Assembly: GCA_964436635.1 (NCBI GenBank)
Contig: CAYTDM010000007.1
Coordinates: forward strand, 25,787-89,786
Length of the DNA stretch: 64,000 nucleotides
Reading direction: 5' to 3'
Origin: DASRQK01 sp964436635
Lineage (GTDB): Bacteria; Bacteroidota; Bacteroidia; Sphingobacteriales; Sphingobacteriaceae
The position numbers were made by a program, and so were the translations under genes. The notes under the pieces were generated by a model. That model was given only the letters and a program-made list of their open reading frames with translations, was not told the origin of the DNA and did no database searches. Shown piece by piece: positions 17,949 to 27,549 of this stretch. Each line of letters begins with the position of its first letter. Position 1 is the stretch's first letter.

Positions 17949-20900
17949 ATGAATTATTCAAAGATGAAAAGCATTGGACTGAGCCTATTTGCCTTGGCAT
18001 TGGCGAGTCCGATCATGGCCCAAACGGCTCAGCAGCAAACTTATTTTGCCTCGCACCCCAGTTTGACCCCAGATGGAAAATCCGTGGTTTTTAGTTATGA
18101 GGGAGACTTATGGCAGGCGGATCTTGGTGCGTCGCAAGCAAGAAGAATCACGGCTTTACCTGGAGAAGAAATTAATCCAAGAATTTCTCCAGATGGGAAG
18201 TGGCTGGCCTTTTCATCGAATCAATATGGGAACCAGGATGTGTATATCATGCCTTTGGCTGGTGGAGAAATCCAACAGCTGACTTACCACGATGCGAATG
18301 ATGAGGTGGATAGCTGGAGTTGGGATAGTCAAAAGATTTATTTCACATCCGGCCGATACAATCGATTTACCAGTTACCAAGTTCACAAAGATGGCGGGAC
18401 TGCGGAACGATTATTCCCGCATTTCTTTAACACCATTCATCAGGTAGTCGAAACACCTTCAGGAGAGTGGTTATTCAATAATTCATGGGAAAGTTATTCT
18501 GCAGCTAACCGCAAAAGGTATAAGGGTGCCTTTAATCCAGACGTGCTTTCTTATCAAAAAAGTACAGGTGCTTTCAAGCAATTAACTTCCTACGAAGGGA
18601 AGGATTTTTGGCAAACCGTGGATCAAAAAGGCACGATTTACTTTGTGTCCGATGAGGCCAATGGCGAATACAATTTGTACACTTTAGAAAATGGCGTTAA
18701 GAAACAATTGACTCGCTTTAACACGTCTATCAAACGTCCTCAAGTGGCTGCAAATGGATCTAAAGTCGTTTTCGAAAGGGATTATCAGCTCTATGTGTAT
18801 GACGTCGCTTCCAATAAGGCAGCGCCTATACAATTCACTGTTTCAAGGAATAAAGTTTTAGAGAAAGAACAAGAATTCGACGTTAAAGACAATATTGCTG
18901 CTTTTGATGTTTCGCCAGATGGCAAAAAAATGGCGTTCATCTCACGCGGTGTGGTTTTTGTATCCGATATTTCTGGAAAATTTGTGCGAGAAATTCACGG
19001 CTCTCCTGAGCGTGCTTTTGAAGTCAAATGGTTAAAAGATAACAAAACCCTCTTAGTGAATAGAACGCACCAGGGGTACCCAAATTGGCAAGCGATGTCT
19101 GCTGACGGATCGGGAACTGTTAAACAGTTAACCAAGGATTTGCGCAGCAATCGTGCATTAAAAATAAATCCTGAGCGTACTCATGGCGTGTATTTAAGTG
19201 GAAGAGATGAAGTGCGTTTAATTGATTTAAACACCTTAGAAAGCAAGGTGATCGTGAAGGATGAAATTTGGGGTTTCCAAAATTCCAACCCGTCTTTCTC
19301 TCCGAACGGGGAATACGTGCTCTTTACAGCTGTGCGTAATTTTGAACAAGATATTTTCATCCATCACATTAAATCGGCTCAAACCACGAATTTAACGAAT
19401 ACAGGGGTCACTGAAAGCAGTCCTGTGTGGTCTGCAGATGGACGATCTATTTATTTTGCGAGCAATCGAACACGCCCTTCTTATCCATTTGGCATGCAGG
19501 ATGCAAGCATTTACAAAATGGATTTAGACTATTTCGACGGCCCATATAAAGCTGATAAGTTTGATGAGTTGTTTGCGGAAGCTAAAAAAGACAGTGCGTC
19601 GGCCGCCGGAATTCAGATTCAGGTGAACACCCAACATCTTCGGGACCGCATTACGCGCATTAGTCCTGCCTTTGGATCGCAAACAAATGTCTTCACAACT
19701 CGGAAAGGAAATAAGGATTATGTGTACTTCCATTCCAATCATGAAGGGGGCAGAATGGCAGTATATAGAACGATTATTCAAGATTTTGAGCAGCCGAAAA
19801 CAGAGAAAGTGGCCGATGGATTCTTAGCTGATTTCGCAGTTTCGGGGGCAAATTATTACGTGTTAACTCGTGGAGGAATTCAAAAATACAACATCGATAA
19901 TAATCGATTGGATGCTATCGCTATTCAACAAAAGTTTAATAGGAATTTAAGCGATGAGTTTAAACAAATGTTCGAGGAAACTTGGGCGGGCATCGATGAA
20001 AACTTCTATGAGGGAGGGTTTCATGGGTTAGATTGGGCGAAAACGAAGCAACAATACGCACAATTTTTACCATATGTCACGAATCGAAACGATTTACGGG
20101 TGTTATTAAACGACATGCTGGGAGAATTAAATTCTTCGCATTTGGGCTTTAATAGCAGCGGTCGCGAAGAGCAAAAATTATATCGTTACGTGACCAATGA
20201 AACGGGCATCGTTTTCGATCAAAAGAAACCTTACCAAGTGGCACGGGCCATGTTAAATAGCCCTGCCAGTAAAATCGGTCGTGATATTCAGCCGGGAGAT
20301 GTGCTTATTGCGGTGGATGGCGTAGAAGTCGATCCTAAAAATGATCGTGATTTCTATTTTACCAAACCTTCCTTGGCAGATGAGTTGCGGTTAAGCTTTA
20401 ACCGAAATGGCCAAATTATCCACACCACCGTTCGTCCGCAAAGAAGTGCAAACACTCGTGATGGCTATTACGATGAATGGATTAAGAAAAATCGCCACCG
20501 GGTAGATTCATTAAGTAAAAACCGAATTGCCTATTCACACATGAAAAATATGAGCACGACCGAACTCGAAGTGTTCTTATTAGACATGGTGGAACAGGAG
20601 AATAATAAGGAAGCTATTATTTTAGATTTACGCTATAATACCGGAGGAAATGTACACGATGAAGTGTTAAAATTCCTTTCTCAACGTCCATATTTGCAAT
20701 GGCAATATCGGGGCGGAAAGCGTGCTCCGCAAAGTAATTTTGGTCCTTCAGGAAAGCCGATTGTGTTGCTTATCAACCAACAATCCTTAAGCGATGCAGA
20801 AATGACCGCAGCTGGATTTAAGGCCTTAAATCTTGGAAAAGTGATCGGAACTGAAACCTATAGATGGATTATTTTCACGTCCTCAAAAGGCTTAGTGGAT

Positions 20901-21071
20901 GGTTCCTCGTATCGTGTTCCAGGCTGGGGAGTGTATACCTTGGATGGGGATAACTTAGAATTAACTGGTGTGAAACCAGACATTGAGGTACATAACACCT
21001 TATTGGATTTGATTCAAGATAAGGATCCTCAGCTTGAAAAGGCGATCCAAGAGCTTTTGAAGCAATTATAA
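17949..21071 (+). CDS. tricorn-like S41 protease
   Basis: Exported peptidase of 1040 residues, resembling tricorn core protease. The signal peptide covers about 1-24. Two beta-propeller-like halves follow, rich in WD40/PD40 repeats (SPDGKWLAFSS, SPDGKKMAFIS, SPNGEYVLFTA, SADGRSIYFAS; about 30-500). Then come a C1-type helical segment (about 670-745), a PDZ domain (about 760-840) and the S41 catalytic domain. The catalytic serine is in QQSLSDAEM at about residue 950. Such enzymes degrade peptides in the periplasm in Bacteroidota. Single-gene unit with no clear promoter box. Confidence 0.9.
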   Translation: MNYSKMKSIGLSLFALALASPIMAQTAQQQTYFASHPSLTPDGKSVVFSYEGDLWQADLGASQARRITALPGEEINPRISPDGKWLAFSSNQYGNQDVYIMPLAGGEIQQLTYHDANDEVDSWSWDSQKIYFTSGRYNRFTSYQVHKDGGTAERLFPHFFNTIHQVVETPSGEWLFNNSWESYSAANRKRYKGAFNPDVLSYQKSTGAFKQLTSYEGKDFWQTVDQKGTIYFVSDEANGEYNLYTLENGVKKQLTRFNTSIKRPQVAANGSKVVFERDYQLYVYDVASNKAAPIQFTVSRNKVLEKEQEFDVKDNIAAFDVSPDGKKMAFISRGVVFVSDISGKFVREIHGSPERAFEVKWLKDNKTLLVNRTHQGYPNWQAMSADGSGTVKQLTKDLRSNRALKINPERTHGVYLSGRDEVRLIDLNTLESKVIVKDEIWGFQNSNPSFSPNGEYVLFTAVRNFEQDIFIHHIKSAQTTNLTNTGVTESSPVWSADGRSIYFASNRTRPSYPFGMQDASIYKMDLDYFDGPYKADKFDELFAEAKKDSASAAGIQIQVNTQHLRDRITRISPAFGSQTNVFTTRKGNKDYVYFHSNHEGGRMAVYRTIIQDFEQPKTEKVADGFLADFAVSGANYYVLTRGGIQKYNIDNNRLDAIAIQQKFNRNLSDEFKQMFEETWAGIDENFYEGGFHGLDWAKTKQQYAQFLPYVTNRNDLRVLLNDMLGELNSSHLGFNSSGREEQKLYRYVTNETGIVFDQKKPYQVARAMLNSPASKIGRDIQPGDVLIAVDGVEVDPKNDRDFYFTKPSLADELRLSFNRNGQIIHTTVRPQRSANTRDGYYDEWIKKNRHRVDSLSKNRIAYSHMKNMSTTELEVFLLDMVEQENNKEAIILDLRYNTGGNVHDEVLKFLSQRPYLQWQYRGGKRAPQSNFGPSGKPIVLLINQQSLSDAEMTAAGFKALNLGKVIGTETYRWIIFTSSKGLVDGSSYRVPGWGVYTLDGDNLELTGVKPDIEVHNTLLDLIQDKDPQLEKAIQELLKQL

Positions 21072-21160
21072 GAATTCACCTACTATGGGGCTATATTCAA
21101 TTTAGCCTCCTATAAGAAATAAAGAGTAGGAAAGTATCGTTAGGTTACTCAAAAATATTA

Positions 21161-22393
21161 TTAATGATGAACTTGCGGCAATCCTTGGGGTTGCCGTAAG
21201 TTTTTAAATATATAATAGATGTATCCGAACGAAATCAGGAAACCAATGGTTCCTTGAATGAGCAAGGCTTGCCTCACTCCCATTTGCTCCGCAATCGACC
21301 CAATCAGTAGGCTTCCAATCGGAAATATACCTTGAAATGCCATGATGTAGTAACTGATAATCCTAGCCCTAAAGGCATGTTGGGTATGTGTTTGTAGATA
21401 CGTATTAATACAAGAATTTTGTACCATCATGCCCAAAGCTGTAAAGGTGACGCAGGCCAAAGCAAGATAAATGTTGGTAGCAAAAGGCAACACCAATAAA
21501 CTCAACGCCATCAGCCCTGATCCCACCATGACTCGAAAACGCAAATTTGAACCCGTTTGCAAGCGCGCCATATAGATCGCGCCGATCATGGCTCCGATAC
21601 CTGCAGCACTTTCTAAGGAACTATAGGTTTTGGCCCCGCCGTCAAATAAAGATTTCGCGATGACAGGCAATAAAGTGGTATATGGAATGACCATTAGACT
21701 CGAACAAGCCACTAAAATAATCAATGCCAGTAGTTGTGGGTGTGCTCGAAGATATAGATATCCTTGCTTGAATCCTTCCCAGGTACTTTCTTGATGTTGT
21801 AGGGTGCGGCTTTTATTCACCTTCATTAATTTCATGGAAATTAGCACGGCAAAAAAGCTTAAAAAATTAATTATAAAACACCATGCTTCCCCAAATTGGC
21901 TTAAGATTAGTCCACCAAATGCCGGTCCTAAAATACGCGCCAAATTAAAAACTGTGGAGTTTAAGGCGATGGCGTTGGGTAAGTCTTGCTTATTTTCGAC
22001 CAACTCAAGCATAAAGGATTGCCTGGAATTTACTTCTAACGCATTAAAAACGCCTTGAATTAGGCTTAAAATCAAAATGAGCGGCACCGTGTGCCATTCA
22101 AACCAAACCAAGATCGCGATTAATCCAGCCTGAATCATCAATCCTATTTGCGCAGCCATTAAAGTTAAAAACTTATTATGCTTATCGATAAAACTACCTA
22201 TAAACGGAGATAAGACCAGGGAGGGAATCAAGGAAACAAAGGCCACGATGCCTAACATGAGTGCAGAGTCCGTCATAGAAAAGACCAACCAACTCATGGC
22301 GACACGCTGCATCCAGGACCCAATTAGCGATACCGACTGACCAAATAAATGGATTCTAAAGTTTTTATGATATAGAGAACGAAGAATATGCAT
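21161..22393 (-). CDS. MFS transporter (EntS-like exporter family)
   Basis: Inner-membrane major facilitator of 410 residues with twelve predicted helices. The start FRIHLFGQSVSLIGSWMQRVAMSW is typical of the MFS_3/enterobactin-exporter-like group, with the loop pattern GSFIDKHNK after helix 2. Probably effluxes a small molecule; the substrate is unknown. Convergent with the S41 protease gene. An imperfect hairpin lies within the last codons (about 21171-21201) and could help termination. The gene starts with ATG only about 30 bases from the promoter of the divergent aldolase gene. Confidence 0.85.
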   Translation of the reverse strand: MHILRSLYHKNFRIHLFGQSVSLIGSWMQRVAMSWLVFSMTDSALMLGIVAFVSLIPSLVLSPFIGSFIDKHNKFLTLMAAQIGLMIQAGLIAILVWFEWHTVPLILILSLIQGVFNALEVNSRQSFMLELVENKQDLPNAIALNSTVFNLARILGPAFGGLILSQFGEAWCFIINFLSFFAVLISMKLMKVNKSRTLQHQESTWEGFKQGYLYLRAHPQLLALIILVACSSLMVIPYTTLLPVIAKSLFDGGAKTYSSLESAAGIGAMIGAIYMARLQTGSNLRFRVMVGSGLMALSLLVLPFATNIYLALACVTFTALGMMVQNSCINTYLQTHTQHAFRARIISYYIMAFQGIFPIGSLLIGSIAEQMGVRQALLIQGTIGFLISFGYIYYIFKNLRQPQGLPQVHH

Positions 22394-22401
22394 ATCCTAT
22401 C

Positions 22402-22432
22402 TATGCAATATACGAAATATTAGTTAGTTTTG
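22402..22432 (+). promoter_or_regulatory. promoter of the aldolase gene
   Basis: TATG (22402-22405), a 19-base spacer and TAGTTTTG (22425-22432) fit the Bacteroidota pattern. The leader is about 30 bases to the ATG at 22469. Confidence 0.55.
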
Positions 22433-22468
22433 CAAGGAAAACATACATTAATCTTCAATCTTCAAGAC

Positions 22469-23128
22469 ATGAAATTTTTTATTGACACCGCGAATTTAGC
22501 TCAAATTAAAGAAGCTCAAGACTTAGGTATACTCGATGGAGTGACCACAAATCCAAGTTTAATGGCTAAAGAAGGCATCACGGGTGACAGCAATGTCATC
22601 GCACACTACAAAGCGATTTGTGACATCGTGGACGGGGATGTCAGTGCGGAAGTCATTTCCACCGATTTTGAAGGAATGATTCGCGAAGGCGAAGCCTTAG
22701 CAAAATTAGATGATAAAATAGTCGTTAAGGTGCCTATGATTAAAGATGGAATCAAAGCGATTCGTTATTTCAGTGACAAGGGCATTAAAACGAATTGTAC
22801 ATTGGTCTTCTCTTCAGGACAAGCCTTATTAGCTGCAAAAGCTGGCGCAACGTATGTTTCGCCATTTATTGGACGCCTGGACGATGTTTCAACAGACGGA
22901 TTAGGCCTGATTGAAGACATTCGTTTGATTTATGATAATTACGGGTTTGAGACGCAAATTTTAGCCGCTTCTGTACGTCATGCAATGCACATTATCGATT
23001 GTGCCAAAATTGGGGCAGATGTGATGACAGGCCCACTTTCAGCGATCCTATCCTTATTAAAGCACCCATTAACGGATAATGGTTTAGCACAATTTTTAGC
23101 TGACCACGCAAAAGCTGCAAACAAATAA
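22469..23128 (+). CDS. fsa: fructose-6-phosphate aldolase / TalC-type transaldolase
   Basis: Class I aldolase of the small transaldolase family, 219 residues, acting on C3/C6-C7 sugar phosphates in the pentose phosphate area. Family landmarks are MKFFIDTANL at the start, VTTNPSLMAKEG, the Schiff-base Lys87 in IVVKVPM, and SPFIGRLDD. The longer frame from the TTG at 22430 is not supported because the ATG gives the canonical N-terminus and the -7 box ends at 22432. Whether it is an Fsa aldolase or a transaldolase cannot be told from sequence alone. Confidence 0.93.
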   Translation: MKFFIDTANLAQIKEAQDLGILDGVTTNPSLMAKEGITGDSNVIAHYKAICDIVDGDVSAEVISTDFEGMIREGEALAKLDDKIVVKVPMIKDGIKAIRYFSDKGIKTNCTLVFSSGQALLAAKAGATYVSPFIGRLDDVSTDGLGLIEDIRLIYDNYGFETQILAASVRHAMHIIDCAKIGADVMTGPLSAILSLLKHPLTDNGLAQFLADHAKAANK

Positions 23129-23157
23129 GCAGCACCTGTAAAGAGCCTGTAAATAAT

Positions 23158-23203
23158 AACAATACCGCAAAGGCCGATCACTCGTTGAATTTGCGGTATT
23201 GTT
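23158..23203. terminator. 14-bp perfect hairpin terminator overlapping a gene end
   Basis: AACAATACCGCAAA (23158-23171) pairs exactly with 23190-23203, with an 18-base loop. It ends the fsa transcript (TTTTC follows). On the minus strand its right arm encodes the last residues of the 66-residue membrane protein, whose stop lies in the loop. Confidence 0.85.
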
Positions 23204-23378
23204 TTCTAATAAGTACAAAAATTATTACCAGCACTACCAGGACGGTAACTACTATAAAGCCCATTCCCGACCCTCCTGACGAAGAACTGGAGACATTGTT
23301 TAATGAATCATTGCTTTGCGCAAGCGCCAAAAAAGGCGAAAAAATCACCCCTAAAAGGATTCCTACTAAGTATTTCAT
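23178..23378 (-). CDS. small single-pass membrane protein, unknown
   Basis: A 66-residue protein that I do not recognise. It has an N-terminal signal-like segment (about 1-20, ending LALAQ), then a Ser/Gly-rich linker (SNDSLNNVSSSSSGG, about 21-38). One strong transmembrane helix (about 40-58, FIVVTVLVVLVIIFVLI) and a short basic tail follow. This looks like a cleaved export signal plus one anchor. Convergent with fsa, its 3' end is folded into the shared terminator. It lies downstream of hom on the same strand after 84 bases, so it may be read with the methionine genes. The clean signal/TM layout argues for a real gene. Confidence 0.6.
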   Translation of the reverse strand: MKYLVGILLGVIFSPFLALAQSNDSLNNVSSSSSGGSGMGFIVVTVLVVLVIIFVLIRKQYRKFNE

Positions 23379-23462
23379 TTTGTGTTATATAAGCCTTACA
23401 ACTTACGTAAAGAAAATGATATTTCAAAATATTCATTCAAATCATTTAAATGGGGTTCATTC

Positions 23463-24698
23463 CTATCGCGGAAACTCCGAAATAAATGCTGCTGATTCCG
23501 TTAACCAGGCTGCTGCCTCGTGCAAATGTTGAATAGTGGTTTGGCCCATTACGAGGCTATGGCTGTTTCCTTGTGCATCCTGTATGCTCCATTGCTTTTC
23601 GATTTCCGTAAATTTTAATTGTTTCTCGCCTTTCTCAGAAAGAAATCTTAGGTAGACGTTTATAGTCGCCTGTTGATCTAAAGTCCAGGAGAATCCGTTT
23701 AAATGCTTTTTATACTCATATTTATAAGCATATCGTAGGGCCGCAATGTCCGAAAGCACCGCTGCTCCCGTAGGATGTCCTCCTGCTCCCTTTCCATAAA
23801 ACAATTGTTCGTCCGCAAATGCAGCCTTTACAAGTACGGCATTGTTTTCATATTCCACCTGGCCCAAAAGTTGATTTTCAGGCACAAAGCACGGCAAGAC
23901 ATGCGCTGCCACACGCCCCTCTCCCAAAGAATACACCTGTGGCTTTAATTTTATTTTAAACCCATGTGAACGCGCATATGACACGTCTATTTCATGTAAA
24001 AACTGAATTCCATGATTAAAAATTTGCGCAGGCTTCAGAAACAAACCATAAGCATGCGCCGTCAATAACAATAACTTAAATTTCGGATCAAAGCCGCCCA
24101 CATCCAAGATGGGATTGGTTTCAGCAAATCCCAGCTGTTGGGCCTGTTGCAAGGCTTCCTGATAAGAGGTTTTCTCGTTGAAAATTTTTGTTAAAATATA
24201 ATTGGAGGATCCATTAAAAATTCCAGAAACAGACAATAAAAGTTCATTATCGTAATATTCTTCCAGGTTTCTGATTATCGGAATGCTCCCGCAAACAGCC
24301 CCTTCATACAACAAACTCGCACCCGTTTGTTTTTGAATTTCCACCAATTCTTCCAAATGATATGCGATCATTTTTTTATTTGCTGACACCACATCTTTAC
24401 CGCGTCTTAATGCTTCAGACACGATTTCAAAAGCCGCATCCGCATCATCGATCAGCTCCACTACGGTCGTAATTTCATCGTCGTTTAGCAGGATTGAGAT
24501 ATCCGTAGAAAAATAGCTGGGGTCTAAATTTCGTTCTTTTGTTGGGTTTTTGATCACAAATTTTTTGATCGTCAAATCGAGGTTTGGATTGCTCGCGAGG
24601 ATATCATACAATCCTTGCCCCACCACCCCATAGCCGACGATCCCCAAAACTAATTTTCTTCTCGTGCTTCCTGCTTGTCCGTTCTTCTGTACTTCCAT
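23463..24698 (-). CDS. hom: homoserine dehydrogenase
   Basis: NAD(P)H-dependent reduction of aspartate semialdehyde to homoserine, the branch point to methionine and threonine. It has 411 residues. The nucleotide-binding GIVGYGVVGQGLYDIL starts near residue 19, ANKKMIA follows, and the catalytic-domain signature GASLLYEGAVCGSIPIIRNL precedes NGSSNYILT. The usual ACT domain is not evident; the C-terminal 60 residues are unassigned. It is third in the minus-strand set metY-metX-hom, 83 bases after metX with a pyrimidine/T-rich gap on the plus strand. It is expected to be under the SAM riboswitch if the transcript extends this far. Confidence 0.93.
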   Translation of the reverse strand: MEVQKNGQAGSTRRKLVLGIVGYGVVGQGLYDILASNPNLDLTIKKFVIKNPTKERNLDPSYFSTDISILLNDDEITTVVELIDDADAAFEIVSEALRRGKDVVSANKKMIAYHLEELVEIQKQTGASLLYEGAVCGSIPIIRNLEEYYDNELLLSVSGIFNGSSNYILTKIFNEKTSYQEALQQAQQLGFAETNPILDVGGFDPKFKLLLLTAHAYGLFLKPAQIFNHGIQFLHEIDVSYARSHGFKIKLKPQVYSLGEGRVAAHVLPCFVPENQLLGQVEYENNAVLVKAAFADEQLFYGKGAGGHPTGAAVLSDIAALRYAYKYEYKKHLNGFSWTLDQQATINVYLRFLSEKGEKQLKFTEIEKQWSIQDAQGNSHSLVMGQTTIQHLHEAAAWLTESAAFISEFPR

Positions 24699-24781
24699 AT
24701 TTCTCCTTTTCTATTTTTTATTTTTTATTTTTTTTCTATGTTCTATTGATTAATATTTTACCCTTATTTTAAAATGGGTAG

Positions 24782-25858
24782 TTAAATCTGAACACGTGTT
24801 TCACTTTTTACTTCTATTTTATTTATGCGCTGTGCGGGCATCCGCGTAGAATCCAGCAAAAATTTCTTGATTTGTTTACTGATTGTCTTGGTTTCGATTA
24901 GAAAGCCATCGTGCCCAAAAAATGAATCAATTTCGACATATCGTGCATTCCGCACGTGATTCGAGATGAATTTTTGTTCTTCTGGAGGAAATAATAAATC
25001 AGATGAGATCCCGATGACCAAGGTTTTTGCTTCTATGCTGCGCAAAGCGAATTCTAAGGAGGTTCTACCTCGAGCGACTTGGTGGCTATCCATGCACTTC
25101 GTAAGGTACCAATAACTATATGCGTTAAAACGTTTAATTAATTTTTCGCCTTGATAATGCTGATAAGAAGAAGCTTTATAATCATCCGTCTTATTCAAGT
25201 CGGTTTCAAGCTGTGTAGCACCATAGGTCGTGTAGGATCGATAGGACAATAAAGCCAGGGCCCTCGCCGCCTTCAGCCCCTTAACACCCCCTTTGGGGTG
25301 ATTAGCGTAGAACGTTCTATCCGTACTAATCGCTAATCGTTGACTTTCATTAAAGGCAATTCCCCAAGGTGAGTGCACCGAATTGGTGGCTAAAACAATG
25401 AGATTTTTAATTTTTTTTGGCTCCGCAATCGCCCATTCTAAGGCTTGTTGTCCGCCCATGGACCCTCCGATCAAAACTTGTATTTCATCAATGCCCAAAT
25501 GCGCCGCTAATAAACGATGCCCTTCCACTACATCCTTGATGGTAAATGAAGGAAAAGATAAATAATAAGGTTGTCCAGTAGCCGGGTTGATGGATAAAGG
25601 ATTCGTCGTACCATAAGGAGATCCTAATGCATTCGCACAAACAATAAAATAATCCTTAGGATTAAATAAATCCTCCTTTCCAAAAAGACCAGGCCACCAG
25701 TCAAACACATCTGAATTTGCGGTGAGCGCATGACACACCCATACCACATTATCTTTCTTTGCATTCAGTTTACCGTAGGTATGATAAGCGATCTGCAAAT
25801 TCCGAATTCGTTTACCACTTTCTAATTTGAGCGTTTTTGGGTATTGATAAATCTCCAT
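24782..25858 (-). CDS. metX: homoserine O-acetyltransferase
   Basis: Acetylates homoserine with acetyl-CoA, the first committed methionine step. Alpha/beta-hydrolase fold, 358 residues. The nucleophile elbow is GGSMGGQQALEW with Ser133, and the histidine is in FFGHDGFLIE near the C-terminus. HALTANSD (about 43-50) and GTTNP follow the family pattern. Acetyl versus succinyl preference is inferred from the family and from the partner metY. The start is 41 bases from the metY stop, so the two are co-transcribed. Confidence 0.95.
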   Translation of the reverse strand: MEIYQYPKTLKLESGKRIRNLQIAYHTYGKLNAKKDNVVWVCHALTANSDVFDWWPGLFGKEDLFNPKDYFIVCANALGSPYGTTNPLSINPATGQPYYLSFPSFTIKDVVEGHRLLAAHLGIDEIQVLIGGSMGGQQALEWAIAEPKKIKNLIVLATNSVHSPWGIAFNESQRLAISTDRTFYANHPKGGVKGLKAARALALLSYRSYTTYGATQLETDLNKTDDYKASSYQHYQGEKLIKRFNAYSYWYLTKCMDSHQVARGRTSLEFALRSIEAKTLVIGISSDLLFPPEEQKFISNHVRNARYVEIDSFFGHDGFLIETKTISKQIKKFLLDSTRMPAQRINKIEVKSETRVQI

Positions 25859-25899
25859 TTTTACTACTTTCCTTGAATTTTATAAGAAAATGAATTGGG

Positions 25900-27198
25900 T
25901 TAAATCGCATTGAAGGCTTGTTCGAAATCTGCGATAATATCGTCGATGTGTTCTATGCCTAAGGAAACGCGTAATTCACCTGGGTACACGCCTGCAGCCA
26001 ATTTCGCTTCATCTGATAATTGCTGATGCGTGGTAGCTGCCGGATGGGTAATCAAGGTTTTGGCATCGCCTACATTAACCAAATGCGACACGAGTTGAAG
26101 TGCATTAATAACGGTGTTGCCTGCGTCAATGCCTCCTTTTAAACGGAAGGACAAAATGCCACCATAGCCGTTGGTCAAGTATTTTTTAGCATTTTCATGA
26201 TGTGGACTGCTTGGAAGACCCGGATAGTTGACACTTTCTACTTTTGGGTGTGCTTCTAACCATTTCGCCAAATCCAAGGCATTGTCGACTTGTCGTTGAA
26301 CTCTTAATGAAAGGGTTTCCAAGCCTTGCAACAATAAAAAGGAGTTAAATGGTGAGAGCGCTGGACCAAAATCACGCAATCCTTCCACCCGAGCGCGAAT
26401 GATAAATTGAATGTTTCCAAATGGACCACCTACGCCAAAAACATCTGAAAAAACAAGTCCATGATAGCCTTCAGCTGGTTCACTAAATTGTTTAAATTTC
26501 CCATTTCCCCAATTGTAATTCCCCCCGTCGACGATCACTCCTCCGATGCTCGTACCGTGTCCACCAATCCATTTAGTAGCCGATTCCACCACCACATGAG
26601 CGCCGTGCTCTAAAGGTTTAAATAAATAACCCCCCGCACCAAAAGTATTGTCCACGATTAACGGAAGATCGTATTTTTGGGCCACCGCAGCCACTTTTTC
26701 GAAGTCCGGAATGTTATAACTTGGGTTCCCGATAGTTTCCAAATAGATCGCTTTTGTTTTCTCGTCTATGAGTGCCTCAATGTTTTCCGCAGCGTCGTTT
26801 TTCGCAAACCTTGCCTCGATTCCTAAACGTTTAAAAGATACTTTAAATTGATTATAGGTGCCTCCATATAGATTGGAGCCAGTCACAAAATTATCTCCGC
26901 TCTCCAGGATATTTGTAAGTGCCAAAAACTGAGCCGCCTGACCGGACGCAGTAGCCAATGCAGCGACTCCCCCTTCAAGCGCAGCAATGCGCTTTTCAAA
27001 CACATCGGTGGTCGGGTTTTGAATGCGTGTATAAATGTTTCCAAATTCTTTCAATGCAAAAAGATTGGCTCCATGTTCTGCACTATTAAACACATAAGAG
27101 GTGGTTTGATAGATTGGTACCGCTCTAGATCCAGTGGTCGGATCTACTTCTTGACCTGCATGAACTTGTAGTGTTTCGAATCTTGGATGAGTTGCCAT
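25900..27198 (-). CDS. metY: O-acetylhomoserine sulfhydrylase
   Basis: PLP enzyme (Cys/Met metabolism family) that makes homocysteine from O-acetylhomoserine and sulfide. It has 432 residues from the ATG at 27198, the family-typical start MATHPRFETLQVHAGQE. A 34-codon in-frame extension up to 27300 has no similarity to the family and lies in the leader. PLP-lysine is Lys209 in ESATKWIGGHGTS. YGGTY and the NPT segments that contact PLP are present. It is preceded by a leader of about 470 bases with a SAM-I riboswitch, which directly explains its control by methionine status. Confidence 0.96.
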   Translation of the reverse strand: MATHPRFETLQVHAGQEVDPTTGSRAVPIYQTTSYVFNSAEHGANLFALKEFGNIYTRIQNPTTDVFEKRIAALEGGVAALATASGQAAQFLALTNILESGDNFVTGSNLYGGTYNQFKVSFKRLGIEARFAKNDAAENIEALIDEKTKAIYLETIGNPSYNIPDFEKVAAVAQKYDLPLIVDNTFGAGGYLFKPLEHGAHVVVESATKWIGGHGTSIGGVIVDGGNYNWGNGKFKQFSEPAEGYHGLVFSDVFGVGGPFGNIQFIIRARVEGLRDFGPALSPFNSFLLLQGLETLSLRVQRQVDNALDLAKWLEAHPKVESVNYPGLPSSPHHENAKKYLTNGYGGILSFRLKGGIDAGNTVINALQLVSHLVNVGDAKTLITHPAATTHQQLSDEAKLAAGVYPGELRVSLGIEHIDDIIADFEQAFNAI

Positions 27199-27348
27199 AA
27201 TGTATAAATTTAAATATTTTAATTTCTGATTTATTTGTGTTTCAATGTTTAATCTTGGATTAAGCAACAAGATGTAATTATTCAAAAAATGGATGTCCAT
27301 TAATTTTTTGGATGAAACCTTTTTTCGAAAATTTGGATTTTGCTTAAA

Positions 27349-27410
27349 GGGCCCTGCGGCTAGGCAGTCCTTGACTGCACAACCAGATTAAGCTGTCGTT
27401 CGTGGGGGCC
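27349..27410 (-). promoter_or_regulatory. structured leader element between riboswitch and metY
   Basis: Read on the minus strand, GGCCC (27410-27406) closes on GGGCC (27353-27349). Inside are a stem CGACAG/CTGGTTG with one bulged G and a perfect stem GCAGTC-AAG-GACTGC (27378-27364), giving a three-way junction. It is not a tRNA (no T-loop, P1 only 5 bp). It may be the expression platform or a separate RNA element. Confidence 0.45.
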
Positions 27411-27549
27411 AATTACCAACAACAGCGAAGCATAAGCATATGCATTCGAACCATTGAAAAATAGGTGAACACATGCTTACCTGCAGTTGCGATAAACGAT
27501 AATTGGAATAAAAGATGTTGTGAATGCAATGTTCTCATGTCCGCTTTAA

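Noticed and set aside
23185..23532. 115-codon plus-strand ORF
   Set aside because: It is antisense to the small membrane protein and hom and starts within the terminator; no coding signature.
27199..27300. 34-codon N-terminal extension of metY
   Set aside because: The family start is at 27198; the extension has no similarity and lies in the riboswitch leader.
27349..27410. tRNA-like appearance of the folded leader element
   Set aside because: The closing stem is only 5 bp, there is no T-loop or anticodon arm of the right size, so it is not a tRNA.
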